A DNA stretch of 64,000 bases from Rosellinia necatrix. Its lineage: Eukaryota > Ascomycota > Sordariomycetes > Xylariales > Xylariaceae. The notes beneath the pieces are model-generated. The model was given only the letters and a program-made list of their open reading frames with translations, was not told the origin of the DNA and did not search any database. The position numbers were made by a program, and so were the translations under genes. Positions within the stretch are counted from its first letter, which is position 1, and every line of letters starts with the position of its first letter. Location: assembly GCA_021209875.1 (NCBI GenBank), contig JAGYVD010000002.1, forward strand, positions 1,178,001-1,242,000, in the 5' to 3' direction. Positions 20,348 through 31,107 of the stretch are shown in pieces.

Positions 20348-23300
20348 ACAATAGCCTCGGGCTTCAACACGTTGCATCATTTAACTAGCATTCACTCCCA
20401 CTCTGACCCAGCATCTGGTCATATATTTAGATAGTGCGGTTTCTGCTATTGGTTTGGACGGCATAACTAGCAGTGACACCTAAGAGCCAAGCGCTTGAAG
20501 GCCCGCACACAATAAATCTCAAAGCAATCTGATTTGACGGGGAAGATGCATCCTGAGTGAAATGCCCGCGATGAGCTCGATCCTTTCTCCCCCCCTATAT
20601 ACGTTCGCGCCGGGCATTCGTGGATAGCAGCCTGGAATGATGGGTACGGATCTAGGGGTTGTCACGCGGATTTGTGGTTTTGACAGATCATCTAGAAGTT
20701 CATGTTCATATTGTCCCAGTCAATCAGGAGAGCGAAACAGAAACCAGTCTAGTGACAGGGCCGAATCACTACATGTTCTAGACTAGACTTTTGCGGGTGA
20801 CTTGCATGTTAGAAATTTATTTGGTGGAGACCATCTACCTTAAACACACATCGGCGATGTTTGACGGGCATTCGCCGCCGGTTGCTCGTAGTCATGGCGC
20901 TGTGTGCATGGCGATTTGGTATCCCCTTTCAGACGGCCGGCCAGGGACTTGGGTAGGCATCGAGTGAGTTTCGTCCGAGTATTATATCTCGAGCTCTTCA
21001 CAGCACGAGTCAGCGAGATTCCTCCCTGCCACGGCCATCGACACTCTCAGATATCCCAGAAGACGGGTGTCTTGGGAAGAGCTGCAGCCGAGCCAACCGT
21101 TGAGATGTCACGACACGTCGACAGACAACTCCGCACTCGTCGGCCAATAGGGGAAATGCATGCCATACATAGGCTTACGGTGCCGCAGGGCTATCTTGCC
21201 AAGAGCGAAATAGTCCCCTCTCGATATGTAGGAGGTTCTAAAACCAGATCCATGGATAGTATCCAACAGCTTGGGAGGCAGGGTTCAGCGACCTGCTTAT
21301 CTTCGGGGCATTCCCTTGCACTCCCAGGGCCATGTACAGCAGGCCGCTTCTCCGGCCGCGAAAAGCCCGGAAGCACACACACACACACACGCACATGGGC
21401 GCTTCGACCCCCGATGGCTGCCCCGATGGTTTCCGGCCGTTGACGCTAGGCTACATACGACATCCTGACCCTTCGGCCGCCGTCAAGAGCATCTCGTAGC
21501 CTGTGGGTCACCTCCGTGAGGATTGGGTCCAGGAGACGTGGGAGCCGAGACGTCGATGAACAGCTAGTGAGATCCATAGGATGCACGTAAGCCACCTTAG
21601 CCCAGATAGTGTAGTATGTCTCAACATCATCCCTACTCCGCCCCACGGTAGTAGTGCAATTTGGTGTACGAATGTGAGGCATTGGAGTCGGGCCTTGTAT
21701 GGCGGGGAACTTTGAGCGGCGGACGATGGTAGGTTAGAGACAGATTTGATAGATACTATGCACAGATTCCGGCCCCCGCGATGTCGTATGCATGTTGGGA
21801 CGACCCAGACCTTGTCGACCTACAGTAGCCTCAGCACCAGAGCACGTAGTGTAGGGATGCTGTAGTGTATGTATTCGGTATTAGCGAGCTTTGGCTCGAT
21901 CCATGTTCCTTTCTCCTGGACAGTCGGGGGGCAAAGTGTTACAGTAAGGGGGCACACTGCCTCCATGCATTAGGGATGATACCAACAGGACATGCTTGGG
22001 GCGGGCATACCGGCCGAGGCAGCGCATACAGATGGGGCTAACATGACTTGGTTAAGACGACCACGTTGACCACGTGTTGCCGGACCGGACTCTCACACTA
22101 TCTAGGATCTGCAAGAAAGACTCTGGCTAACTTGGTGTGGCAGGAATCGAAGGGACGCACATAGACTTTACTTGCTGGGTAATCATGTAATCGTGTAGTC
22201 GAGTAGTCGAGTAGTCGAGTTAGTCGTGTGGTCATGTAATCGTGATTGATCACACCCTCCCCCATTTGATTCGATCTCATCGGGACTACTTATGGACCAG
22301 AAAGAGCCTGGGTAACCGCGACCAGCCCGGTTTCTTTTCATACCTATTGCTGTCCTCTATTCTGCCTTCCCTCTTCCCTATCCTCTCGCATTATAGGGTG
22401 CAGGGGCCCCCCCCATCCGCACATGCCCTTTATTCCCTCATGACTAGTCGTCCGCCATCCAGACGATTCACAGTGTCACAACTCGAATCCGTGAGCGGGT
22501 TTCTAGAGGTCCTCGAGCACAACCAACGGATGAACACCCGGGGTACTCCATTGGAGCACATTAGAGGTTGGGCCATAGCGTGGTTTAGGCACGTATCCCT
22601 TGCCGCGCGTTAGCATTCGACCACTCCAACAAAGCAAAACGCCTCTAGATAGGTTAGGGATCCTGGCTTCTTTTTTTCTCCCTTTTCTTTTTTCATATAG
22701 AATTTTTCAAAATTTTATTTCCAATTCGGACCAGATTAGCCGAGACCGTATTTTCGTGCTACGGCACGCTTAGAAGAGCTACGTCATCTGATACTCTCTG
22801 GAGGGGAAGCTCCTTCTGTCTGTCTCGGGTTCGACCCCATCGACAACTATTTCTAATCCAATTGGGACTCTATAGGTAACCTTAGCTAGTCATGGGCGTA
22901 TGGACGAGGTTCACTACCTGATTCGGATTCCGAATTGTTTCCGACTTGTTCCTGTCCATACCTAGGTGCATTTCGTTGGTGGACCATCCCAATACATACC
23001 TAGTTACAGTAGGGACTGGATCTGCTCAAACTTACCGACATTCAAGTTTGCAGCAGGCACATCACACACCACAAATCACAAATCACATAACCCTTGGCTT
23101 GGGTCATCGTCCCATCCTTGGATCTTTTCAGCCAGGGCACATGACCCCCCGTCGTTTGGCGCTTCTGTTACCGCTGAAGGCGCGTGGGTCGGTTATATCT
23201 ATGTCAATATACACACGTAATAATAGTGTGGATGTTGCGAGTCCCCCTACATATCCCCATTGACAGGCAAGCCCCTAGCGCACTACACTACATACATACC

Positions 23301-25311
23301 TCTCTGCCTCTATACCTGCCTGTCTTTATACCTGCCTGTCTTTATACCTGCCTGTCTCTGTACCTGCCTGCCTCTATACCTGCCTGCCTCTATACCTGTC
23401 TACCTACCTACCTAACTACCTAGGTACCTACATACCTACCTACATACCTACCTACATACCTACCTACATACATTAGGTAGTACGCACATACATGTGCAGA
23501 CGTACATACCCTCGACACGCAAGGGGACTGTTGTGAACCACGTACAGGGCCTGCATAAGCGCAAGGCAATCCCGAGTCGATAACCGGCAGTGGAGCATTC
23601 TGGCGGCACAGCCTCACCGTCCGGATCGCTTATTATACCAGGTCCACTCGAGTCAGCGAGTTGTACATAGGCGATAACCGTCCCTTACTTACTTACTTTC
23701 TTGCATTCGTCGCCGCGCGTTGCCGCGTGCCTACTCACAGCTGGGCTCCCTGTGGGATCCCCGGCCGAGAATCATCTAGAAAGTGAGCTCGTGTGGCTTG
23801 ACGACAAGTAGATTACGGACACATCCTGGGTTAAATTACACCCGGGAGGCGTGTGCCTGCTTGCTCATTTCGACCGACAAGTAGTCACATTTCCAGGCAC
23901 TCTTGCACACATGCACTTATACAGACACATACAATATAAAGGAAGGTACGGAACCAACGGCCACAGTATACAGCGCTGGCAGCATCGGTGTCAACTTCAA
24001 CATTGACATCTGCGTCAGCATTCGACATTCACCAAGTCTTGGTCGCTTCTCTGATCTAGACGGGAATCCCCAGAACGGCCCCCGGTTCAAAACATCTGCC
24101 TCCGCCCATTGGACTGACTGCCTTCTACAACGCCTGACCCAGGCATGAGATGTGCCGTGCCTTGTGCCTTATTAACTTCCTCTGCTGAGCACGCTCAAAT
24201 TACCACAGAGGCACTCGGTTAGGCAGTGTCTCCCACAGCTACACGGGCACAGGCACAGGCACAGGCACACGCGTGCGCGCGCGCATACAAGTACACACAC
24301 CGTACACGCAGCGCACCACAGCAAACAGCAGGGCCCGTGCCGCGTGAAAACTTGTCACCAGCGGTCACCCCTAACCCTGCCGCTTTCTTCTTGTCCTTGT
24401 CCTTGTCTTGCGCCTGCTCCTGTTCCTGTTCCTGTTCCTGTTCCCGCTGCCGCTGCCGCCGGTCTCTGCTGCAGCTTCAACGATTTTTGCGGCTGCTGCG
24501 GTTCCATTACTACACAACATACGCCTGCCAAGCCCGGGGAGGCTCTCGCGGCGGGTTGGCAGCGCAAGTGTTAATTGACACACGGTGGGATCGTGAGACT
24601 GCTAGTAACTACCTAGGTAGGTAACTGCCTGAGAGAACCTTGAAGAGCTACCTAGCTAGATACATACATACCATACCCAAGCATCTATCCAGAGCAGGCA
24701 CGAGCGTGACTGAGAGCTCCTGCAACCCTGTCGGCAACATCCTGGCGTTCTGTATTACATACAAGTACCCGTATCAGACCAGACCCATATCTCAATAGAA
24801 GCGCGCTGCGGTCGGTCAGTCAGGATCAGTGCCGCACTTACTCAATCCAACTTGCCGGCGTCATCCACTGCTTGCCACGCCCTCTATTCCGCTCTGTTAT
24901 CCTTGCCTCCGGGACCTTAGCGTCTCCACAACTTCCTAAATCTTGGTCAATTCGACGCTCCACACAAACAGTTGTGACCCTAACTACAGCGTGACCGGCC
25001 TGTGTTCCTATCATCTCCGGCATTTGGGAGTGGCACCTAGGTGTGTAGCGGCTGCCATCGCCGTTGCGCTGCTGCTCCCGCTACCTACTGGCCGGTGCTC
25101 TTGCTTGCCACTGGTACGCACACCACCACCTTGGGGCGGTTTTTATGCTATCCTGTCCCGCTGGTTTTGCCTGGCGGCCGTGTTCTCTCCTTCCCTCACT
25201 CATTTCTGCCTGGCCTTACGCTGTCAGGCCTGTGCTGTGTCCCCTGCAACCCACCCCCCATCCCCCCCATCCCCCCGCGCCCCGGCCACTGTTCCCGACC
25301 GACGGCTCGCC
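20348..25311. other. 5-kb gene desert with many simple repeats
   Basis: No frame here has conserved motifs, coherent splicing or codon bias. The longest open frame (20904-21443 plus, 179 codons) has low-complexity, Arg/His/Ser-rich content and a CA repeat read as THTHT, so I treat it as chance. Present instead: a (CA)n run at 21374-21393, an AGTCGAGT-type repeat at 22185-22235, a minisatellite at 23298-23405, GGCACA units at 24244-24270 and CTGTTC/GCTGCC units at 24395-24460. The last kilobase is pyrimidine-rich and probably includes the STE23 promoter and leader. Confidence 0.65.
23298..23470. repeat. 17-nt minisatellite followed by TACC repeats
   Basis: About six imperfect units of 17-18 nt built on TATACCTGCCTGTCTT / TACCTGCCTGCCTC run from 23298 to 23405. 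They grade into CTACCTACCTACC and CATACCTACCTA units to 23470. Unit-to-unit drift (TCTTTA, TCTCTG, CCTCTA) shows slippage plus substitution. Confidence 0.85.
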
Positions 25312-28300
25312 ATGAATTCCGCAACCCCGCGCCAAGGCGAGGCCGGATTGCCTTCTGCGCTGCAACGGGAAGTCGACCTAAAATCCGTCGAGCGAGTGGT
25401 CGAACGACTGGAAACTCCCTCTCTGGATGATCGGCAGTACCGCGTCATTCGCCTGGCCAACGGCCTGGAGGCGCTCCTCTCTCTCACGACCCTGAAACCG
25501 ACAAGGCGAGCGCCGCTCTAGACGTCAATGTTGGAAATTTTAGCGATGAGGATGCGATGCCGGGCATGGCCCATGCTGTTGAGCATGTACGTACTTTGCC
25601 CTGCCCTATCCCTACTGATACCTAATCCTCACAATTCATGGCGATTAACCGGCGATTGTGTAGCTTCTGTTCATGGGGACCGAAAAATATCCCGAAGAGA
25701 ACGCGTATAACGTCTATCTCTCGTCGCATTCAGGCAGCTCCAACGCTTACACCGGCGCTACCTCGACCAATTATTACTTCGATATTTCAGCGAAGCCGAG
25801 TAATGGTAAGGAGGCTTCAGAGACAAATCTGTCGCCCTTTCATGGCGGCATGGATCGATTTGCGCAATTCTTCATCCACCCCCTCTTCCTTGCGTCTACG
25901 CTGGACCGCGAACTTCGAGCGGTTGACTCCGAAAATAAGAAAAATCTACAGAGCGATCAGTGGCGTTTGCATCAACTAGAAAAATCACAGTCGAATCCCA
26001 AACATCCTTATTGCCATTTTTCGACGGGCAACTTAGAGGTGCTCAAGACCATCCCAGAGGCTCAAAATATTGACGTGAGACAGAAGTTCATCGATTTTTA
26101 CGAAAAGCACTACTCGGCGAATATAATGAAGCTTTGCGTCCTGGGAAGGGAGCCGCTGGATGTATTAGAGGCCTGGGTAGTCGAACTATTTTCAGCTATA
26201 CCGAACAAGGACCTGCCACAGAACCGCTGGGAGGATGAGGTGCCATTCAACAAGGACAACCTCGCGATGCAATGCTTCGCGAAACCCGTTATGGACTCGA
26301 GAGAACTAAATCTCTTCTTTCCTTTCCTCGACGAAGAAAAACTTCACGAAAGCCAGCCGAGCCGATATATCAGCCATTTGATCGGCCACGAAGGGCCCGG
26401 TAGCATCATGGCGTATATCAAATCGAAGGGATGGGCGAACTCATTGAGTGCCGGCGTATATAACGTGTGCCCCGGCACACCAGGTATCTTTGATTGCCAG
26501 GTCCGCTTGACCAAAGAGGTAGGATTCCTCCCAGCATAGAATATAGTCTGGGGGCTATGTGCGGCTAACGTTGTCTCTAGGGACTCAAAAAATTACCAGG
26601 AAGTAGTTAAGGTGTTTTTTCAATACATTTCACTACTGCGCCAGACCCCCCCACAAGAGTGGATATTCAACGAGCAAAAGGAGATGGCAGATGTTGAATT
26701 TAAATTCAAGCAGAAGACACCCGCTAGCCGCTTCACTAGCAAAATTTCTTCGGTGATGCAAAAGCCCTTGCCGAGAGAGTGGCTTCTTAGTGGGCAAAGC
26801 CGCTTAAGAAAGTTTGCTCCTAAGTTGATCGAGGAAGGTATTAGCCTCTTACGCCCTGATAACATGAGGATGACAATTGTGTCTCGTGACCCGCCGGGAG
26901 AATTGGATCAAAAAGAGAAATGGTACGGTACCGAGTTCTCATCGGAGAAAATACCCGTGGAGTTTCTAGCCGAACTCTCAAAGGCATTAGACACCGCTCC
27001 AGGGGAGCAGCTATCCGCTTTACATCTCCCGCACAAGAACCAGTTTATCCCTACCAAACTCGAAGTTGAGAAGAAGGAGGTGGAAAAACCGGCAACGGCG
27101 CCTCGTGTTATACGAAACGACGATGTTGCGAGGACCTGGTGGAAGAAAGATGATACCTTTTTGGGTTCCGAAGGCTAGTCTTATTGTCAGCATGAAGAAT
27201 CCTATTGTTTTTGCATCCGCCAAGAATTCTGTCAAAACAAGGCTATTTACGGATTTGGTCCGCGACGCACTCGAGGAATATTCATACGACGCGGAATTGG
27301 CCGGGTTACAGTATAACGTCTCACTTGATTCTCGTGGTTTGTTTGTAGAGGTCTCGGGCTACAATGACAAATTGGCCGTTCTCCTTGAACAAGTGCTTAT
27401 TACCATGCGCGATCTCGTGGTGAAGGATGATCGATTCGAGATTATTAAAGAACGTTTAACGCGGGGATACAAGAACTGCGAACTACAGCAACCGTTCACA
27501 CAGATCGGGGACTATGTGTCGTGGCTGACCTCCGAACATGATTATGTCGTGGAGCAGCTTTCAATCGAATTGCCTGCAATCGCCGCGGACGATGTCCGTG
27601 CTTTCCACGCGCAGGTCATGTCACAGTTGCATATCGAGGCTTACGTTCACGGCAATTTATACAAGGAAGATTCGTTGAAGTTGACGGATATGCTCGAATC
27701 GATCCTAAAACCTCGCGTCTTACCAAAGGAAGAATGGCCCATAATGCGGTCTCTCGTGCTCCCCCCGGGATCGAACTATCTATATAAAAAAACCCTTAAG
27801 GATCCGGCAAACATAAATCATTGCGTCGAATACTATCTTCATGTTGGCGACAAGGGCGATCGCTCGATACGGGCAAAAACGCAATTGCTAGATCAGATCA
27901 TCCACGAGCCAGCTTTTGATCAATTAAGAACCAAGGAGCAGCTCGGGTACATAGTTTTCAGTGGCCTCCGGGGCTCCGCGACCACCTATGGTTTCCGATT
28001 TATTATCCAGAGCGAGAGAACTTCGGACTACTTGGAATCCCGCATCGACTCGTTCCTCCAAGCTCAAGCTACCGCTATGCGAGAAATGACTGACGCAAAT
28101 TTCGAAAGCAACAAGAGGAGCGTTGTTGTTAAGCGTCTAGAGAAGCTAAAAAACTTGGACCAGGAGACTGGACAACATTGGGCACAAATTTCTCACGAAT
28201 ATTACGATTTCGAAGCTGGTAGGTCCTTTTAATCCTTGATCGTACGGAATAAAAGACATACGCTAACAATATTACTAGCCCAGGATGATGCTGCTCAAGT

Positions 28301-28598
28301 AGAAAAGCTCACCAAGGATGAAATGATAGATTTCTATAACACCTTCATAGACCCGGCATCGCCAACTCGGGCTAAGCTGGTCGTACAACTCATTGCTCAA
28401 AGTGCCAGCTCTGAACCTAAGAAGGCCGACGCTGATACCAAGAAGGGGAAAGAGGAAGCAGCGGAACCGATTTCCAACGGAACCCAGCCTGTTTTGATAA
28501 CGAGCGTACGAGATTACAAAGCTACGTTAGCAACCACAGCGGGAGCCCGTCCAGTCCATGATCTGAGCGAATTTGAGGAACTTGACTCTAAACTCTAA
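25312..28598 (+). pseudogene. STE23: Insulysin-type M16 metalloprotease (STE23), frame broken in three places
   Basis: Zinc metalloprotease of the insulin-degrading-enzyme family; the yeast ortholog Ste23 helps mature a-factor. Exons as conserved: 25312-25586, 25664-26518, 26581-28218 and 28279-28598, about 1028 residues, the normal size. The inverted zinc motif HAVEH ends exon 1, and the third ligand lies in ELRAVDSENKKN. Other family blocks: LFMGTEKYPEENAYNVYLSS, FQYISLLRQTPPQEWIFNEQ, and FDQLRTKEQLGYIVFSG. The frame breaks three times. One base is missing in the CTC-rich stretch near 25480 (before HDPETDK). There is one extra A in a six-A run (26587-26592). There is one extra T in a five-T run (about 27158-27162, before WVPKASLIV). 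Otherwise no stop or missing segment is seen, so a consensus error is as likely as true loss. I describe the breaks only; classed as pseudogene because the frame as given is not intact. Confidence 0.9.
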
Positions 28599-28600
28599 CC

Positions 28601-28648
28601 GGTGTCTCTGCCGGCTTTCTCTTCCAAGAAAATGTCGGCAGAGACACC
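28601..28648 (+). other. Perfect 13-bp inverted repeat just after the STE23 stop
   Basis: The arm GGTGTCTCTGCCG (28601-28613) is repeated as its exact complement CGGCAGAGACACC (28636-28648), separated by 22 nt. It starts two bases after the STE23 stop codon, so it would form a stable stem-loop in the 3' UTR. Confidence 0.85.
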
Positions 28649-31107
28649 TGCTTCTTTGTATGGCGCCTAGTGAGTGATCGGCTATATCCTCCTCTCGGTT
28701 GGCTTGATGATCTGAGTAGCAGAACTCGCATGTCCGGCGGTCTTACCAAGTCCGATTCAGGCATTTAGGGTGGAAACGCATGCAAGGAGAAGATACAGAA
28801 TGCACCCCTCCCCTTCCCCCTCCTGCATGATAGGGACCAGAAAACAAACGTGCTGGTTAGAGGATAGAGAAAGAGATGGATCATGGGGCGGAGTCATGGA
28901 TTCCGGATATGCGTAGAAAAGGGGGTTTGTTAGCCATGGACCCGTTCACGCATGTGTGCATGCCCTTCGATGATAGAGGAATAGCGCCGGTTAGAATGAA
29001 TATGGATGCGACATGATTCGATTAGACGAGAACTCTGGGCACGATTATTGCTCTAACCTCCATCTGTGTCTGTGCTGTACATAGTAGCCTTGGAGGGGTA
29101 TGTATCTGATATGGATCGACCTTCTTGGTTCGACGGCGTCTCAAAGCCGGTGAGCACGTGGATCTTTGGTAGCATTTCGGCTCTTTTGGTGGGATCGCTA
29201 CCGTTTGTCGTTTGCAATGTGCTTAGGTACCTGCTTGCCCAGTGTGATTACCTAGGTTGGGTACCTAGGTAGGTTATAAAACTGCATGGTTACCAGTAGA
29301 CGTGCCAGGCGGACAGGGTGTGACAGAACCTTACTACAACCTAGTATCATGTCGGATGCACAAAGGGCATATCGGGGGACCTGAATATTCAGTTCACCAC
29401 ACATAATCACCAAAAGAGGTCTCACACGCACTGAGACCCGAGCCAGGTGATACCTACTTCTGGTGCCTGCGGCAGTTGACTACCACCACCTGGACATCTG
29501 GCGGGTAGGATCTTACAAGATACCTGGGCAGTCCTGCCCAAGATGAATAGGTACCTACCTGCCTACTGTACCCAGGCTCACCGCTGTTTCCCCCTGGTGC
29601 ACAAAAGCGAAATTGTCCCCCATACTAAGTATACCTCTTCTGTATAGATGGATACATGCCTGCCTACTCCTACCTATCTGGTGGACATAAGTACCTAGAT
29701 ATGTAGATGTAGCTTGTACGACAAGCCTATGTACTTTGTGGGTGGGAGGCAGTTTCCAAAGGAGCTAGGTAGTAGGGCTGTTTTCAACACCCAATGATTG
29801 AAAGGTAATAATAGGTACTTTGTGCCCACGGCTACAATGCATTATGCACGAATCAAAAGACGTGGTTCAAGACAGTCTCCAAACGCGCGGTAAACCAATA
29901 TGTAAGTACCAATACTACCTAAATATATTAACACTTGAACCTATCCATGCATGCCTACTTGAGCTATCAGTTGGCTTTCTGTCCTTTCAGATTCACATGT
30001 GTATCTACTTAACTAGCAAAATAGGACTGTCATTGTTTGGTGTTTAATGGCTGTGTTTATAGCACCATGCAGCCCCAATGCAAGGCGATAGCCAGGTGCT
30101 TGCAAGCCAAAGGGTTACCTAGTCCTGCCTGGGTGGCTCCCACTGTCAGCCAAAGAAGAAGAACTTCGAAGAGTATCGGTCTTGGAGTGGGCCAAGAAAG
30201 CGCGCCTACAAAGAACCATCTTTCCCTTTCCCTGCTACTTTTGCTACTTTTGCTGTTGGTTACCTAAATATGCAAACCAAAATTTTTGTCATGTGTGTTG
30301 TGTACCTGACTAAACTCAATAACAACAGTGCATATAGTTAGAACTACCTAGGTAGCCTGATACCCAATGCTCTACCCAGGTGCCTACTCAAGTACCTAGG
30401 CATAGACAAGCATGAGATCAGCCCTGCCTTCCCAAGCAAGTTTGGCCAATAATGATAGAATTTGATGCGCCAACTACAATTTAGACCTTACCTACTAGGT
30501 AATTATTGTACAACATTATGTAGGTAGCGATCAGGTAGGGCAAACTTGCATAGGAAGTGCTTACACACTGTGTAGGGACACATAAGTAATGGGTATGTAC
30601 CTTGGGTAGGTTAGGTAGGCAACTACCTACCTAGAAACCTAGGTAGGTAGTTAGGGAGCGCTACTTATGTACCTACCTAAGTACCTACCTAATGCTTGGG
30701 GCCTCACCTTTGGTGGCTACTTAGGGTAATAGGTAAGTAACCTAGAAGTACTGGTATTAAACAGCATGGCACTGAGCACCACCCACCGCCTCAGTCTTCA
30801 GCTATTTCGGTCGACAAACAGCACCTACCATTAACGTTGAAGTATCAATAGAAACGCTGCCACAATACGTCCAAGACCCCTTGCGTCTCGTTTCTTCTCA
30901 GCATTTCTGTAGTGCCTCGCTGTATACGCTCGCCGTTGCCGTCTCTGTCTCTGTTCCCTTGTCTGCCCGTCCTGGACACCCCACCAAAGCCAACACCAGA
31001 GTAGCCATAGCCAACACGCAATCCAACGACACAGCAGCACAACGATACATCATAGGCACTCGTCGCGCGTGCGCAGTTAGTAACCCTGGCGAGTCGATCC
31101 CGCCACA
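28649..31107. other. Spacer between STE23 and UBP12 genes
   Basis: No gene seen. Rich in AGGTACCT/ACCTACCT blocks, especially 29230-29275, 30330-30400 and 30590-30690 (several units, partly palindromic). A short GGTCTCA..TGAGACC inverted repeat lies at about 29417-29437. The last 300 bases (C-rich, AG-poor) look like the UBP12 promoter and leader. Confidence 0.6.

Noticed and set aside
20904..21443. 179-codon plus-strand open frame
   Set aside because: Low-complexity Arg/Ser/His composition, a CA repeat read through, no motif and no promoter or intron logic.
22740..22860. Possible tRNA (GGGTTCGACCCC resembling a T-arm)
   Set aside because: No matching 7-bp acceptor stem, the five-pair T stem fails, and no anticodon arm folds at the right distance.
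23280..23470. CRISPR-like array
   Set aside because: Units are contiguous with no unique spacers, and the sequence is eukaryotic; it is a minisatellite.
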